A stretch of DNA of 64,000 nt from CALDUY01 sp046350255 (GTDB taxonomy: Bacteria; Planctomycetota; Planctomycetia; Gemmatales; Gemmataceae). The translations under genes and the position numbers were made by a program. The stretch spans positions 393,103 through 457,102 of the forward strand of contig JAXMAV010000006.1 in the NCBI GenBank assembly GCA_046350255.1, written 5' to 3'. Below the pieces are notes generated by a model. That model had not been told where the DNA came from. It searched no databases and worked only from the letters and a program-made list of their open reading frames with translations. This document shows, piece after piece, positions 1 through 9,098 of the stretch; within the stretch, counting starts at the first letter, position 1, and every line of letters starts with the position of its first letter.

Positions 1-243
1 GCCCGGCAAACCGCCCTGGCTGAGCTAGGACGGTTGACCGTTCGCACCTCGCAGTACAACCCGGGGCACGAGGTGCCGGAGAAGAACATCCTCTACCGGA
101 TCGCCAAGCGGTTCTGGTTCAACGACTTCGGCGTCTATCGCGGCCACGATCATGGGGCTAGTTCCGCCCCCGGGCTGCTGGCCCAGGCGCCGGGCCCGCT
201 CAATGCAAGGACGGACGCGGCCGAACCCGCACTGCGCGGATGA
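1..243 (+). CDS. C-terminal end of an unidentified protein (5' partial)
   Basis: Reading frame 1 is open from the first base to a TGA at 241-243, giving about 80 residues. The first half reads like a real folded protein, with an aromatic and basic stretch (NILYRIAKRFWFNDFGVYRG). The last 30 residues are Ala/Pro/Gly rich and could be a disordered tail. The gene starts outside the window, so its family cannot be named. It converges on the secretin-like gene and overlaps its 3' end by 44 bases (200-243). Because of that overlap and the competing open minus frame, the exact C-terminus and even coding status remain uncertain. Confidence 0.45.
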   Translation, partial: ARQTALAELGRLTVRTSQYNPGHEVPEKNILYRIAKRFWFNDFGVYRGHDHGASSAPGLLAQAPGPLNARTDAAEPALRG

Positions 244-1906
244 CCGGCAGCCGATTATCGAGGCGGATCGGTTCCGTGCTCTGGGTGGCCGTGCGATTCC
301 CCGCCGCATCGCGTGCCTCCGCCCGCAGGTAAAACATCCCGGGCAGGTCGCGCTGGGCGGCGGTGTAGCTGCCGCGGTCCGCCAGCTTCTCAACGAGGGT
401 GTGCCACGGGCCATTGGCGGTTTCGCCCCAAAAGAGCGAGACCGGCCCCTCCGCCAGCTTCTGATCGTCGCTGCTCCGCCAGGCGAAGTGGATCTCGCCA
501 CTGGGATAGGTTCCCTGCATCTCGGGTGCAGCCAGGTCGATCTTCGGCCCCGTCAAATCGACCACCACACACACCTGGGGATTGTCTCCCTCCGTTGGGG
601 CGCTGCCCTTGAACCCGGCCGTGTTGGTCGGCACCAGCGTGAAGCCATACTTGCCTTCACCCTGAACCGTGATGGGGACGCACCCCATCGGCCGGACCTC
701 GTAGGGATAGCGCTGCCAGCTGCCACCCGGCCGGGTCACCCAGACATCAATCGAGCGCAGACGAGCCGGGCCGACCGGTTCCACGTCGTAGGTCAGGTCG
801 AAGGTACGCCGATTCACGTAGAGCATCTCCGGCTGAACGGAGGGCACCACCTCGGCGTCGGCAGTCACCGGCGCCTCGATCATATCCTCGGTCTCCTCGG
901 CTTCTTCTTCCTCGGGCTGCACGATGATACGAGAAGTCACCAGGACCAGCGTGTGCTCGGTGCCATTGGTCACTCCCACATTCTTAAAGAGACGGTTCAG
1001 GTAGGGAATCCTGCTGAGGACCGGCGGCTGACTCTCATGGCGCGCCTCCACCTGCCGACTCCAGGCGGTCAGCAGCGCGGTCTCGCCGTCTTTCAGCTTC
1101 AGCGTCTTTTCCATCGCCAGCGTGTGGAAGCTCGGCTTCTTCTGGGTCTCCCCCGGAGGCGCGCTGACGACATGCGACTGGATACCCAGTTGCAGGTTGA
1201 CCAGGCGACGATCAGCACTCACCGTGGGAAGCACATCGATTTCGATGCCCGACTTCACCACCCGGGCGATCGGAACCGGCACCTTCTTCCCCTCGTTCTC
1301 GACCCAGTTGACCCCAGCGACGTAGGTCTGCTGATCAGTGGTATCGATCCGGGCTCGCCTTCCGTTGAACACCGTGAGCTTCGGCGCTTGCAACACGTTG
1401 GTGCGCGGGTCCTGCTGCACACTTTCGAGCAGCGCAGTGACCGATTGATCGTCCAGGACGACAACACCCGAGGCCGGCGCCTGCTCCAGGTTCTTGCGCA
1501 CCTGCTCCATCATCGTCTCCGACGCGGAGATGATGCGCAGCTCCACCTGCACCTCAAGGTCTTGCTGCTTGCGCAGAGCGCCAAGCAGTTCTTCAATCTC
1601 ATTCTGCACTGCCGGTGTCTGGTGAACAACCAGGCTCATCGTCAGGGGGAAGTAATCGACACGCCCTGCCCCACCAGCATGCGTCCAGCTGGCCGGCTTG
1701 ATAGTTTCCTGAATCAGGCCGATCAGTTTGTCTTCCTGCGTTTTCGGCGGTCCCTCCAGGAGGCCATCGACCGGCACCACCAGGTCGGCCACCTGAAACG
1801 TCCGGGTGACCATGTTGCTCGCCCCAGACTTCGGCGAGGAATCTGCCTGCACCGTGGCGAACCAGGCTGCTAGCAGCAGCGCTACCAGGGCCGTGAGCCG
1901 ATTCAT
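200..1906 (-). CDS. Exported secretin-domain protein with C-terminal extension
   Basis: Product of 568 residues starting at ATG 1906, preceded by GGGAGG; a longer in-frame start exists but lacks a ribosome site and hides the signal peptide (MNRLTALVALLLAAWFATVQA). After the leader comes a short region resembling secretin N0-type folds (RTFQVADLVVPVDG), then a secretin core: LEVQVELRIISASE, a repeated beta region, and the family's closing signature PPVLSRIPYLNRLF followed by LVLVTSRIIV. An acidic linker (EEEEAEETED) leads to roughly 190 residues that look like one or two beta-sandwich/Ig-like repeats (GPKIDLAAPEMQGTYPSG; ARDAAGNRTATQSTEPIRLDN). Secretins form outer-membrane channels of type II/III secretion and type IV pili. 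This one is short, lacks the usual N1-N3 repeats, and no other secretion genes are nearby, so an assembled channel is uncertain. Confidence 0.82.
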   Translation of the reverse strand: MNRLTALVALLLAAWFATVQADSSPKSGASNMVTRTFQVADLVVPVDGLLEGPPKTQEDKLIGLIQETIKPASWTHAGGAGRVDYFPLTMSLVVHQTPAVQNEIEELLGALRKQQDLEVQVELRIISASETMMEQVRKNLEQAPASGVVVLDDQSVTALLESVQQDPRTNVLQAPKLTVFNGRRARIDTTDQQTYVAGVNWVENEGKKVPVPIARVVKSGIEIDVLPTVSADRRLVNLQLGIQSHVVSAPPGETQKKPSFHTLAMEKTLKLKDGETALLTAWSRQVEARHESQPPVLSRIPYLNRLFKNVGVTNGTEHTLVLVTSRIIVQPEEEEAEETEDMIEAPVTADAEVVPSVQPEMLYVNRRTFDLTYDVEPVGPARLRSIDVWVTRPGGSWQRYPYEVRPMGCVPITVQGEGKYGFTLVPTNTAGFKGSAPTEGDNPQVCVVVDLTGPKIDLAAPEMQGTYPSGEIHFAWRSSDDQKLAEGPVSLFWGETANGPWHTLVEKLADRGSYTAAQRDLPGMFYLRAEARDAAGNRTATQSTEPIRLDNRLPVIRAVRVRPRPSLH

Positions 1907-1987
1907 TGACAACCTCCCCAGGCCTCGAAGAAGAAAAGGACCGCCTGGGGTGGCTATACTCACTGTTTCCGACGAGGTCAACGCAGT

Positions 1988-2368
1988 TCAATCGCCCTGG
2001 ACGGGATGCCCCAGGGGATTGCGCGCGAAGATCCATTCCTCGATCGGCTGTCCCTCAACGAGGTGCTCGCGGACGAACCGTTCGATGCGGTCGGCGGTCA
2101 TGCCGCTGTACCAGGTTCCCTCGGGGTAGACCACCAGGGTGGGCCCATGGCAGCACACCCGCAGACAGCCAACCTTGGTGCGGAAGCAAGCTCCCGCCCC
2201 GGCCTGCAGACCATGCTGCTTGATCTGCTCTTTCAGCTTCTCCCAGGCCGCCATGCCCTCGGGTTCGCTGCAGCAGGTGGGACCGGTGCAGAGAAAGACG
2301 TGGTTTTCGTAGTCGCCGATCCCCACCTTCTTCGCCGCCTGCTGCAACTCCCTGGATCGATCCGACAT
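1988..2368 (-). CDS. Thioredoxin-like [2Fe-2S] ferredoxin
   Basis: 126-residue protein. It shows the spaced cysteines of thioredoxin-fold [2Fe-2S] ferredoxins: an N-terminal VFLCTGPTCC followed much later by KVGCLRVCCHGP, a CxxxC pair, then VVYPEGTWYSGM, which is typical of the (2Fe-2S) ferredoxin domain family that includes the NuoE-like fold. It has no signal peptide and is presumably a soluble cytoplasmic electron carrier; the partner is unknown. ATG 2368 is preceded by GGAGAG. It lies 22 bases downstream of the calcium ATPase stop and 81 bases upstream of the secretin-like gene, all on one strand, so co-transcription is likely, although the neighbours suggest no shared pathway. Confidence 0.88.
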   Translation of the reverse strand: MSDRSRELQQAAKKVGIGDYENHVFLCTGPTCCSEPEGMAAWEKLKEQIKQHGLQAGAGACFRTKVGCLRVCCHGPTLVVYPEGTWYSGMTADRIERFVREHLVEGQPIEEWIFARNPLGHPVQGD

Positions 2369-2390
2369 GGCGCTCTCCTTCCGCGAGATA

Positions 2391-5300
2391 TTAACCTGCG
2401 TGCGTGCGACGCCGACGAATCAGGCGCGCCACCTCGGCAAACACCAGCACCGAGGCTGTGGCCGCAATGATGGCCAACCAGGTCTGGGTACTCAGAGGCT
2501 CTACCTTGAAGATCGCTCCGCCGAACGTGACGATCACCACCTGGCCCACCGCCACCAGCGAGGCAATGGTGAGAAACACGGTGTTGCTGAAGAGTCCACG
2601 GAAGCCGCTCTCATCCGGCGTCAGGGACCGACAGTTGATCTGGTTCCAGACCTGGAAGAAGACGTAGACGGAGAAGAACAGGCTGACCTGGAAGACGGTG
2701 AACGCCACGTCACCCCGGATGTCTGTGCCGCGCTGCCTCCATTCGCCGCTGGTGGGATTGTGTTCGAGGTCGCTGGCAGCCACCGTCTGGCGCGATCCGG
2801 CCGCCTCGAACGACCAGCGCGTATCCGGGCTCGACGAGGCAAACAGCCCAGGATGCTCGGGGTTGCCCTTCATCAACACCAGGAGCGTGAGCATGGTGAC
2901 GACGAAGAAGGCCGCTGTTGTCAGAATGGTCATCTTCATGTTCGGGGTCAGGATGTTCTCATCCTTCTTCTTCGGTGGCACCCGCATGACACCCGGACGC
3001 GGCGGTTCCGAGCAGAGCGCGATCGACGCGAAGGTATCCATGATCACGTTGATCCAGAGCAGCTGTAGCACCGTGAACGGCGCCTTGACACCGAAGAACA
3101 GCGGCCCCAGGAAGGCGATGGTCAGCGCACTGACGTTGATGGTCAGCTGGAACTGAATGAAGCGCTGGATGTTCTCGTACAGCGAGCGTCCCCAGTGGAC
3201 GGCCTTGACGATGGTGGAGAAGGCGTCGTCCAGCAGGACGATCTTGCTGGCCTCCTTGGCCACCTCCGTCCCGGCGATGCCCATGGCCAGGCCGACGTCG
3301 GCCTTTTTCAGCGCCGGGGCATCGTTGGTGCCATCGCCAGTAACTGCCACCACCTCACCCAGATCCTGCAGCAGCTTGACCATGCGGAACTTGTCGAGCG
3401 GCCGGGCCCGGGCCAGCACCGCCAGATGGGGCAGCCGCTCCTTCAGCTCCGGGTCGGTCAGCTTGTTGAACTCGTCGCTGGTGAGGATGGCCCCACCCGG
3501 CGTGTTGATGGGTGCATCGCGCCGATCGACCAGGCCAATGTCGAAGGCGATCGCCCGGGCTGTCTCGACATTGTCGCCGGTGATCATCTTGACCTTGATA
3601 CCGGCCGATCGACACTGGTTGATGGCGTCCTTCACGTCGTCGCGCAGCGGATCGCGAATAGCCACGAACCCGATGAAGGTCAGGTTGGCCTCCAGCGCCT
3701 CGCGAAGCTGATGCAGCGAATCCTCGTCCTCCGGCGTACCCTCGGGCAGGACGGCATAGGCAAAGCCCAGCGTGCGCATGGCCTGGCTGGCTGAATCGCG
3801 AAGCTGCTCCAGCACCTCGTGCCGCGTCTGGGAGTTGAGTTCGCGCGGCTGCCCGTCGGCACCATGCGAGAACTTCGACGCCTCTAGCACCCACTCCGGC
3901 GCCCCCTTGACCAGAACCACCAGCGACCCATAGACCCGCACCACCGTCGTCATGCGCTTTCGTTCGGACGAGAAGTGCACCTGGTAGAGCGGCGGAAAGG
4001 CCAGGCGAAGCTGCTGATACTCGATGTGGTTCTCGTGGAGCCACTGCAGCAGCGACCCCTCGGTCGAGTTCCCCACCACCATCAGCTTGCCACCTTTATC
4101 CTCCAGGTTGGCGGTGGAGTTGACCCCGGCGTTGAGGGCCAGCCAGTCGATGGGACGAAGCGACGGCCGATGGAGCAACGATTCCAGCCGGGGCCACGAC
4201 GCACTGCCGCGCTCGAGTACCTGCCCCTCGGTCGCAATGCGCACCACCTGCATCTTGTTCTGCGTGAGTGTTCCCGTCTTGTCCGAGCAAATCACCGTGG
4301 CCGAGCCAATGGTTTCACAAGCGACCAGCTGACGGACCAGGCTGTTGGCGCGAGTCATCTTCTGCATCGCCAGGGCCAGCGACACGGTGACGCTCATCGG
4401 CAACCCTTCCGGGACCGCCACCACGATGATGATCACCATGAGGACAAAGGCATCGAGCAGCTCGCTGAACACCGCCAGAGCTTCCGGCCCGGTCCCCGGA
4501 ATGAAGATGGAATGCGCGAGGATACCGCGCACCACCAGGGCGATGAAGATAAGGACGGCAGCCACGTACCCCACATTGCTGATCAACTCGGCGAGGTGCT
4601 GCAGCTTGAGTTGCAGCGGCGTCAACTCCTTGGAGATGGTCAGCTTCTTCTTGACGCGAGCCGCCTGGTCGTCCGGCCCAGAGGCCGACTCCTCCGTTCC
4701 CTCGGGTTCTTCCTCTTCCGCGGAGAGTTTGCGGGCGATCTGGCCCAGGTAAGTGCCATCGCCCACCTCACAGACGATCATCTGGCCGGTGCCATCTACC
4801 ACCTGAGTGCCGCGATACAGGCAGGCGGGTTGATCGGGACCATCGGCAGGGTCGTCGAAGGGTCGAGCAGACTTCTTGACTGGCTCCGATTCGCCGGTCA
4901 TCAGCGACTGATCGAGAAACAGATCGGTCGCCTTCACCAGCCGGCCATCCGCGGGCACCTCGTCTCCCATCTCAAGGAGCACGACATCCCCCACTACCAC
5001 CTCTTCCAGAAGGACCGTATGCAAAGCGCCATCGCGCATCACCTTGACGTTGATGGCGTCCTTGCGTGCGTTGAGCACCTCGAACTCGCGATCGCTCTTG
5101 TACTCGCTCAGAAAGGCGACCCCCGTGGCCAGGATGACGGCGATCATCACGGCCAACCCCTCGACCAAAAAGTGCCCGGTGACCGAGCCGAGGAGAAACA
5201 GCAGGATGGCCAGGCCGAACAGGAACGAGGGGATCCACTCGCCCAGGCGAGCGATCACCAGGCCGCCGATCCCCAGGACCAGCAGCCCGATGCCGGCCCC

Positions 5301-5537
5301 GCCGGACAGAAAATCGCCCGCCTTGAACAGATCGACGAGCATCGACAGCAGCGCGGCCGCGAGCAGAATCTTGATGATCGGCTCGTCGAACTTCTCCAGG
5401 AACTTCTTCCACAGAGGCTCGCGCGGCAGCGGGGTCAACCGGTTCTCGCCGAACTGCTGCCGGCTCCGATCCACATAATCGGAAGCGAGGCCCGCCTCGG
5501 TGTTGAGGGCCAGCGTCTGCATGACTTGACTGAGCAT
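2391..5537 (-). CDS. PMCA-like P-type calcium-transporting ATPase
   Basis: 1048 residues from ATG 5537, chosen because the protein then begins MLSQVMQTLALNTEAGL like the family; an in-frame ATG at 5522 is possible and neither has a strong ribosome site. All P-type landmarks are visible: TGES actuator loop (LMTGESEPVKK), phosphorylation motif CSDKTGTLTQNKM, hinge GDGTNDAPALKKADVG, M4 VVAVPEGLPMSVTVSLA and M6 LLWINVIMDTFASIAL. The PEGLP and NVIMDT motifs point to type IIB (plasma-membrane Ca2+ pump) rather than Na/K pumps. The N-terminal hydrophobic segment is long and the C-terminus ends without a calmodulin-binding tail. It would pump Ca2+ out of the cytoplasm at the expense of ATP. It is separated from frr by a terminator, so it probably has its own promoter. 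Confidence 0.92.
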   Translation of the reverse strand: MLSQVMQTLALNTEAGLASDYVDRSRQQFGENRLTPLPREPLWKKFLEKFDEPIIKILLAAALLSMLVDLFKAGDFLSGGAGIGLLVLGIGGLVIARLGEWIPSFLFGLAILLFLLGSVTGHFLVEGLAVMIAVILATGVAFLSEYKSDREFEVLNARKDAINVKVMRDGALHTVLLEEVVVGDVVLLEMGDEVPADGRLVKATDLFLDQSLMTGESEPVKKSARPFDDPADGPDQPACLYRGTQVVDGTGQMIVCEVGDGTYLGQIARKLSAEEEEPEGTEESASGPDDQAARVKKKLTISKELTPLQLKLQHLAELISNVGYVAAVLIFIALVVRGILAHSIFIPGTGPEALAVFSELLDAFVLMVIIIVVAVPEGLPMSVTVSLALAMQKMTRANSLVRQLVACETIGSATVICSDKTGTLTQNKMQVVRIATEGQVLERGSASWPRLESLLHRPSLRPIDWLALNAGVNSTANLEDKGGKLMVVGNSTEGSLLQWLHENHIEYQQLRLAFPPLYQVHFSSERKRMTTVVRVYGSLVVLVKGAPEWVLEASKFSHGADGQPRELNSQTRHEVLEQLRDSASQAMRTLGFAYAVLPEGTPEDEDSLHQLREALEANLTFIGFVAIRDPLRDDVKDAINQCRSAGIKVKMITGDNVETARAIAFDIGLVDRRDAPINTPGGAILTSDEFNKLTDPELKERLPHLAVLARARPLDKFRMVKLLQDLGEVVAVTGDGTNDAPALKKADVGLAMGIAGTEVAKEASKIVLLDDAFSTIVKAVHWGRSLYENIQRFIQFQLTINVSALTIAFLGPLFFGVKAPFTVLQLLWINVIMDTFASIALCSEPPRPGVMRVPPKKKDENILTPNMKMTILTTAAFFVVTMLTLLVLMKGNPEHPGLFASSSPDTRWSFEAAGSRQTVAASDLEHNPTSGEWRQRGTDIRGDVAFTVFQVSLFFSVYVFFQVWNQINCRSLTPDESGFRGLFSNTVFLTIASLVAVGQVVIVTFGGAIFKVEPLSTQTWLAIIAATASVLVFAEVARLIRRRRTHAG

Positions 5538-5570
5538 CTGCACGGCACTGCACCTCGCAGGGGGAGGAAG

Positions 5571-5595
5571 AAAACAGGGGGCCTGACGCCCCCCG
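5571..5595 (-). terminator. Rho-independent terminator after frr
   Basis: On the minus strand a GGGGGC / GCCCCC stem (5588-5593 with 5577-5582) closes a 5-base loop and is followed by TGTTTTCTT (the aaaa at 5571-5574). It lies 37 bases past the frr stop and before the calcium ATPase start, separating the pyrH-frr unit from the ATPase. Confidence 0.8.
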
Positions 5596-5631
5596 CTGGT
5601 TCGATGAATTAGTAGTAATCCGGGTCGGTGA

Positions 5632-6192
5632 TCAGGTCTCCATGATCTCCTTGGTCTTTTTCTCTTCGAGTTCCCCAATACGATCCTCGTACTGCTTCAG
5701 GAGGGTCTGCACCTGCTCCTTGCCCGCGTCGCGCTCGTCCTCCGTCATGGCCTTGTCCTTCTCGGCCTGCTCGAAGTGCTTGTTGCCATCCCGGCGGATG
5801 TTGCGACACGCCACCTTGGCGGCTTCCGACGCCTTCTTGATGTGCGTCACCAGCTTCTTCCGCTGCTCGCCGGACATCGGTGGAACGATCAGCCGGATGA
5901 TCTTGCCGTCGTTGTTCGGCGCCATGCCCAGATCACTGGAGCGGATGGCCTTTTCGATCTCCTTCAGCGTGCCTGGATCAAACGGCTTGATCACCAGCGA
6001 TTGCGGGTCGGGGGTGCTGATCTGCGCCAGCTGTTTCAGCGGCGTCGGCGACCCGTAGTACTCGACGCGCATGCTATCCACCAGGGCAGGCGTGGCCCGG
6101 CCTGTGCGCAGGCCTCGCAGCTCGTCGCGAAAGACGGAGACGGCCTTTTCCAGGCGTTCCTCGACGTCCATCAGGATTTCATCGGCAGTCAT
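5632..6192 (-). CDS. frr: Ribosome recycling factor
   Basis: 186 residues, the usual length of RRF. The N-terminus (MTADEILMDVEERLEKAVSV), the LRTGRATPALVDSMRVEYYG segment, the IVPPMSGEQRKKL loop and the C-terminal helix (KYEDRIGELEEKKTKEIM in part) match the family throughout. RRF with EF-G splits the post-termination ribosome in the cytoplasm. It follows pyrH with a 57-base gap, the classic bacterial pyrH-frr pair, and is closed by a terminator. Confidence 0.97.
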   Translation of the reverse strand: MTADEILMDVEERLEKAVSVFRDELRGLRTGRATPALVDSMRVEYYGSPTPLKQLAQISTPDPQSLVIKPFDPGTLKEIEKAIRSSDLGMAPNNDGKIIRLIVPPMSGEQRKKLVTHIKKASEAAKVACRNIRRDGNKHFEQAEKDKAMTEDERDAGKEQVQTLLKQYEDRIGELEEKKTKEIMET

Positions 6193-6249
6193 GGGTAAGC
6201 TCGAATAGTCGTGGGGCGTCCGGGGCCGCCCCAGCGGGGATAGGTTGGC

Positions 6250-6999
6250 TCAGAACGATTCCTTGATCAGCGTGCCGATGGGGTGCCCGGCGATGGCCCG
6301 CTCGATGTTGCCTTCCTTGTTGAAGTTGAACACCAGGATCGGCAGCTTGCCTTCCCGACAGGTGCTGATGGCCTGCATGTCCATGAAGCGCAGATACCGT
6401 TGCACCGCCACCTCGTAGGTGAGGCGATCGTACATGACGGCATGCGGATTGATGCGAGGATCCTCGGTAAAGACCCCCTCGACATTGGTGGCCTTCAGAA
6501 TCACATCGACTTCGAGTTCTCGCCCGCGGAGGGCCGCCGCGGTGTCAGTGGTGACGAACGGATTGCCCGTGCCCCCCGCCAGGATGACGATGCGCTTCTT
6601 TTCCAGGTGGCGAATGGCGCGGCGCTGGATGTAGGGCTCGGCCACGTTGTCCATGCGCAGCGCCGTGGTCATGCGCGTTTCGCAACCCAGCGACTCCAGG
6701 GCCTGCTGCAGGGCCAGCCCATTCATCACCGTGGCCAGCATGCCCATGTAGTGGGCCGTGGCCAGCTTGATGATCTCACCCCCGGCAGAGAAGTTCGCTC
6801 CGCGCAGGATGTTGCCGCCCCCCACGACAATCGCCAGCTGGACTCCACTCTGAACGATGCGTTGTGCCTGGCGGGCAATGTTCAACGTCTCATCGATGCT
6901 AATTCCGCTTTTGCCCTGGTGACCGAACGCCTCACCGGACAGCTTGAGGAGCACCCGTTTGTAGGCGGGCTGGAGAGATTCAGTGGGAGCTTCATCCAT
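6250..6999 (-). CDS. pyrH: UMP kinase
   Basis: 249 residues of the amino-acid kinase fold that phosphorylate UMP to UDP in pyrimidine synthesis. Visible motifs: KRVLLKLSGEAFG at the N-terminus, VVGGGNILRG, AGGTGNPFVTTDTAAALRG, and KATNVEGVFTEDPRINPHA. An N-terminal extension of about 12 residues (MDEAPTESLQPAY) precedes the family core. The gene lies directly upstream of frr, and purU is 74 bases further upstream on the same strand. The bacterial enzyme is a hexamer usually activated by GTP and inhibited by UTP; this is family knowledge, not seen here. Confidence 0.97.
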   Translation of the reverse strand: MDEAPTESLQPAYKRVLLKLSGEAFGHQGKSGISIDETLNIARQAQRIVQSGVQLAIVVGGGNILRGANFSAGGEIIKLATAHYMGMLATVMNGLALQQALESLGCETRMTTALRMDNVAEPYIQRRAIRHLEKKRIVILAGGTGNPFVTTDTAAALRGRELEVDVILKATNVEGVFTEDPRINPHAVMYDRLTYEVAVQRYLRFMDMQAISTCREGKLPILVFNFNKEGNIERAIAGHPIGTLIKESF

Positions 7000-7073
7000 G
7001 TCGTCATTCTCGGCAGAAGGTTCAGTCTCTTCCTCCGGATTATAGACGCGGAAGGAAGACCCGGCGAGAGTCC

Positions 7074-7925
7074 TCAGGTAAAGACGATGGTTCGATGCCC
7101 CTCAATCAGCAAGCGCCGATCCAGATGCAGCCGCACCGCCCGGGCCAGCACCTGGCGTTCCAGGTCGCGTCCCTTGCGGACCATCTCGGAAATCTCATCC
7201 CGATGCGAGACACGCACCACATCCTGCTCGATGATCGGCCCCTCGTCGAGATCAGCCGTCGCATAATGCGCCGTGGCCCCGATCAGCTTCACCCCTCGGG
7301 CATGCGCCTGGTGATACGGCCGCGCCCCGGCGAAAGCCGGCAGAAAGGAGTGGTGAATGTTGATCACCCGACCAGTCCAGCGCGCCGTGAACGCTGCCGA
7401 GAGAATCTGCATGTAACGCGCCAGCACGATCAGGTTGATCTCGTACTTCTCGAGCAACGCCTGCTGCGCGGCCTCCGCCTCCGCCTTGGTCGCCGAGGTG
7501 ATTGGAATCACCTCGAACGGCAGGCCAAAATACTCGGCCGCCGGGCGCATGTCCGGATGATTCGACACCACCAGGACGACGTCCCCGGCCAGTTCGCCGA
7601 GGCGCTGGCGCAGCAGCAGATCATAGAGGCAATGCCCCTCCTTGCTGCAGAAGATGGCGACGCGATCGCGCCGACTGGAGAAATCCAGCTCCCAGTGCAG
7701 CCCCAGCGATCGCGCGAAGACCTGCATCGCCAGGCGGATGCCGTCGGCATCCAGGGTGAAGCGTTCCAGCGACCAGACCAGCCGCATGAAAAAACGCCCC
7801 GTCTCCCCTTCCGTGTGCTGGTCGAGGTCGAGGATGTTGCCGCCGTTGCGAAAGACGAAATCCGACAGGGCGGCAATGATGCCCGTTCGATCCTCGCACC
7901 GAACACGCAGGATGGCATTGCTCAT
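7074..7925 (-). CDS. purU: Formyltetrahydrofolate deformylase
   Basis: 283 residues from ATG 7925 (leader GAGAGAG), the family's normal length. The N-terminal 80 residues form an ACT domain (ILRVRCEDRTGIIAALSDFV), followed by a formyl-transferase/hydrolase domain with SNHPDMRPAAEYFGLPFEVIP, the catalytic-region motif NIHHSFLPAFAGARPYHQAH and GATAHYATADLDEGPIIEQD. The enzyme hydrolyses 10-formyl-THF to formate and THF, balancing one-carbon units and supplying formate for PurT. It lies 13 bases downstream of the D-serine dehydratase-like gene and is very probably co-transcribed with it. Confidence 0.96.
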   Translation of the reverse strand: MSNAILRVRCEDRTGIIAALSDFVFRNGGNILDLDQHTEGETGRFFMRLVWSLERFTLDADGIRLAMQVFARSLGLHWELDFSSRRDRVAIFCSKEGHCLYDLLLRQRLGELAGDVVLVVSNHPDMRPAAEYFGLPFEVIPITSATKAEAEAAQQALLEKYEINLIVLARYMQILSAAFTARWTGRVINIHHSFLPAFAGARPYHQAHARGVKLIGATAHYATADLDEGPIIEQDVVRVSHRDEISEMVRKGRDLERQVLARAVRLHLDRRLLIEGHRTIVFT

Positions 7926-7938
7926 CGGCGGCTCTCTC

Positions 7939-9060
7939 TCACAGACTGAGGACGCGATCACGGCCAACGATTTCCCAGGTGCCGGTAACCCGGCCTCCCT
8001 CGACCACGTAGGCACGCTGGTGCATGGCTACCGTGGGACAGATGTGCGTGGGAATGGCCAGGACCTCGTCGCCAGGTTGAAAGCGGTCGGCCATGGGGGT
8101 TTCGACCACCAGGTGCTCCTCGTTCTGCAGCACCGCCTGGTACTCCGGGACATCGAGCAGGATCAGCCGTTTCCCCGCCGGAGGATCGCTGGCGACCGCC
8201 TTGTAACCCAGGTCGAAGGTGACCCGCGTCGGCGTGGGCCGACTGATCACCCGGGTCAGCAGCAGCGCACCGGGGATGAAGCCGGCCAGGTCGGCGAACC
8301 GGGAGCCATACCCATTGTCGTGCAGGATGAGCGTTCCGGGAGAACACTCCAGGTGGGGGATCTGCAGGCGAGCAAACACCGGAAAGGTCGGCGTTCCTCC
8401 CACCACCAACCGCGGGACCGGCAGCCCTCGCGCCAGCAAGGCATCGCGCAGACGCAACGACGGCTCCAGCCCGGCTTGCACGGCGGCTTCGCGCTCCACC
8501 ACGCCTTCCTGGTGGTTGTGCCCATCGTAGAGGTGCAACCCGGCGGGACGCACTCCGGGCAGCCGATCGATCAGGGCATATAGCTCGACGGCCTCGGGCC
8601 CCGGCGCGATGCCGGTGCGATGCTGGCCCACATCCACATCCAGCAGCACATCCACTTCGAGCTTCTGCGCCGCCAGGTATTGCGCGAGCTTCTCCAGGGC
8701 GGCCGGATGGTCAGCCGTCACCGCGAAGCGCGTCTGAGGAAACTTGCGCAGCAGCTGGGCCAGCCGGGGGACATTGGGCCCGATGATCGGATAGGCCAGG
8801 AACACATCCGGTGCGCCGCACGACGCCACCATCTCCGCCTCAGCGAGCGTGGCCACCTTGTGCTTGGTGATCCCGGCTTCCAACTCCATTCGGATGATCT
8901 CGCGCGTCTTGTGCGTCTTGCAATGGGGGCGAAGTCGTTCCACTCCACCCGCCATCTCGATAGTCCGCGCTAGGTTCTTCGCGATCAGATCTTTGAAGAA
9001 GACCAGGCCAGGGCTGAAGATCGCCGAGGTGTCCGCAATGCTGTACTGCGAGGTCGTCAT
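7939..9060 (-). CDS. D-serine dehydratase / D-threonine aldolase family PLP enzyme
   Basis: 373 residues of the fold-type III (alanine racemase-like) D-TA family. The PLP lysine is K48 in RPHCKTHK, and the barrel motifs DVLLDVDVGQHRTGI and LHLYDGHNHQ follow. Near the C-terminus H339 and C341 (THICPT) occupy the metal site. A His/Cys pair is described for eukaryotic zinc-dependent D-serine dehydratases, whereas D-threonine aldolases carry His/Asp, so deamination of D-serine to pyruvate is the better guess. It is the first gene of a minus-strand unit with purU 13 bases downstream. Specificity is inference; family membership is firm. Confidence 0.88.
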   Translation of the reverse strand: MTTSQYSIADTSAIFSPGLVFFKDLIAKNLARTIEMAGGVERLRPHCKTHKTREIIRMELEAGITKHKVATLAEAEMVASCGAPDVFLAYPIIGPNVPRLAQLLRKFPQTRFAVTADHPAALEKLAQYLAAQKLEVDVLLDVDVGQHRTGIAPGPEAVELYALIDRLPGVRPAGLHLYDGHNHQEGVVEREAAVQAGLEPSLRLRDALLARGLPVPRLVVGGTPTFPVFARLQIPHLECSPGTLILHDNGYGSRFADLAGFIPGALLLTRVISRPTPTRVTFDLGYKAVASDPPAGKRLILLDVPEYQAVLQNEEHLVVETPMADRFQPGDEVLAIPTHICPTVAMHQRAYVVEGGRVTGTWEIVGRDRVLSL

Positions 9061-9098
9061 GAGTAGAAATCCAGAGCGTGGCGTTCTCGTTCAGAGGG

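Noticed and set aside
152..1873. Long plus-strand open frame of over 500 codons
   Set aside because: It is the antisense of the secretin-like gene, without a signal peptide or recognisable motif. High GC makes such shadows common.
3975..5612. Long plus-strand open frame over the calcium ATPase
   Set aside because: It is opposite a gene with all P-type ATPase motifs. The predicted sequence is His/Gln/Arg-rich and not protein-like.
2391..5678. Longer calcium ATPase starting at 5678
   Set aside because: The extra 47 residues are basic and low-complexity, cross the frr terminator and have no homology to the family; the start at 5537 fits better.
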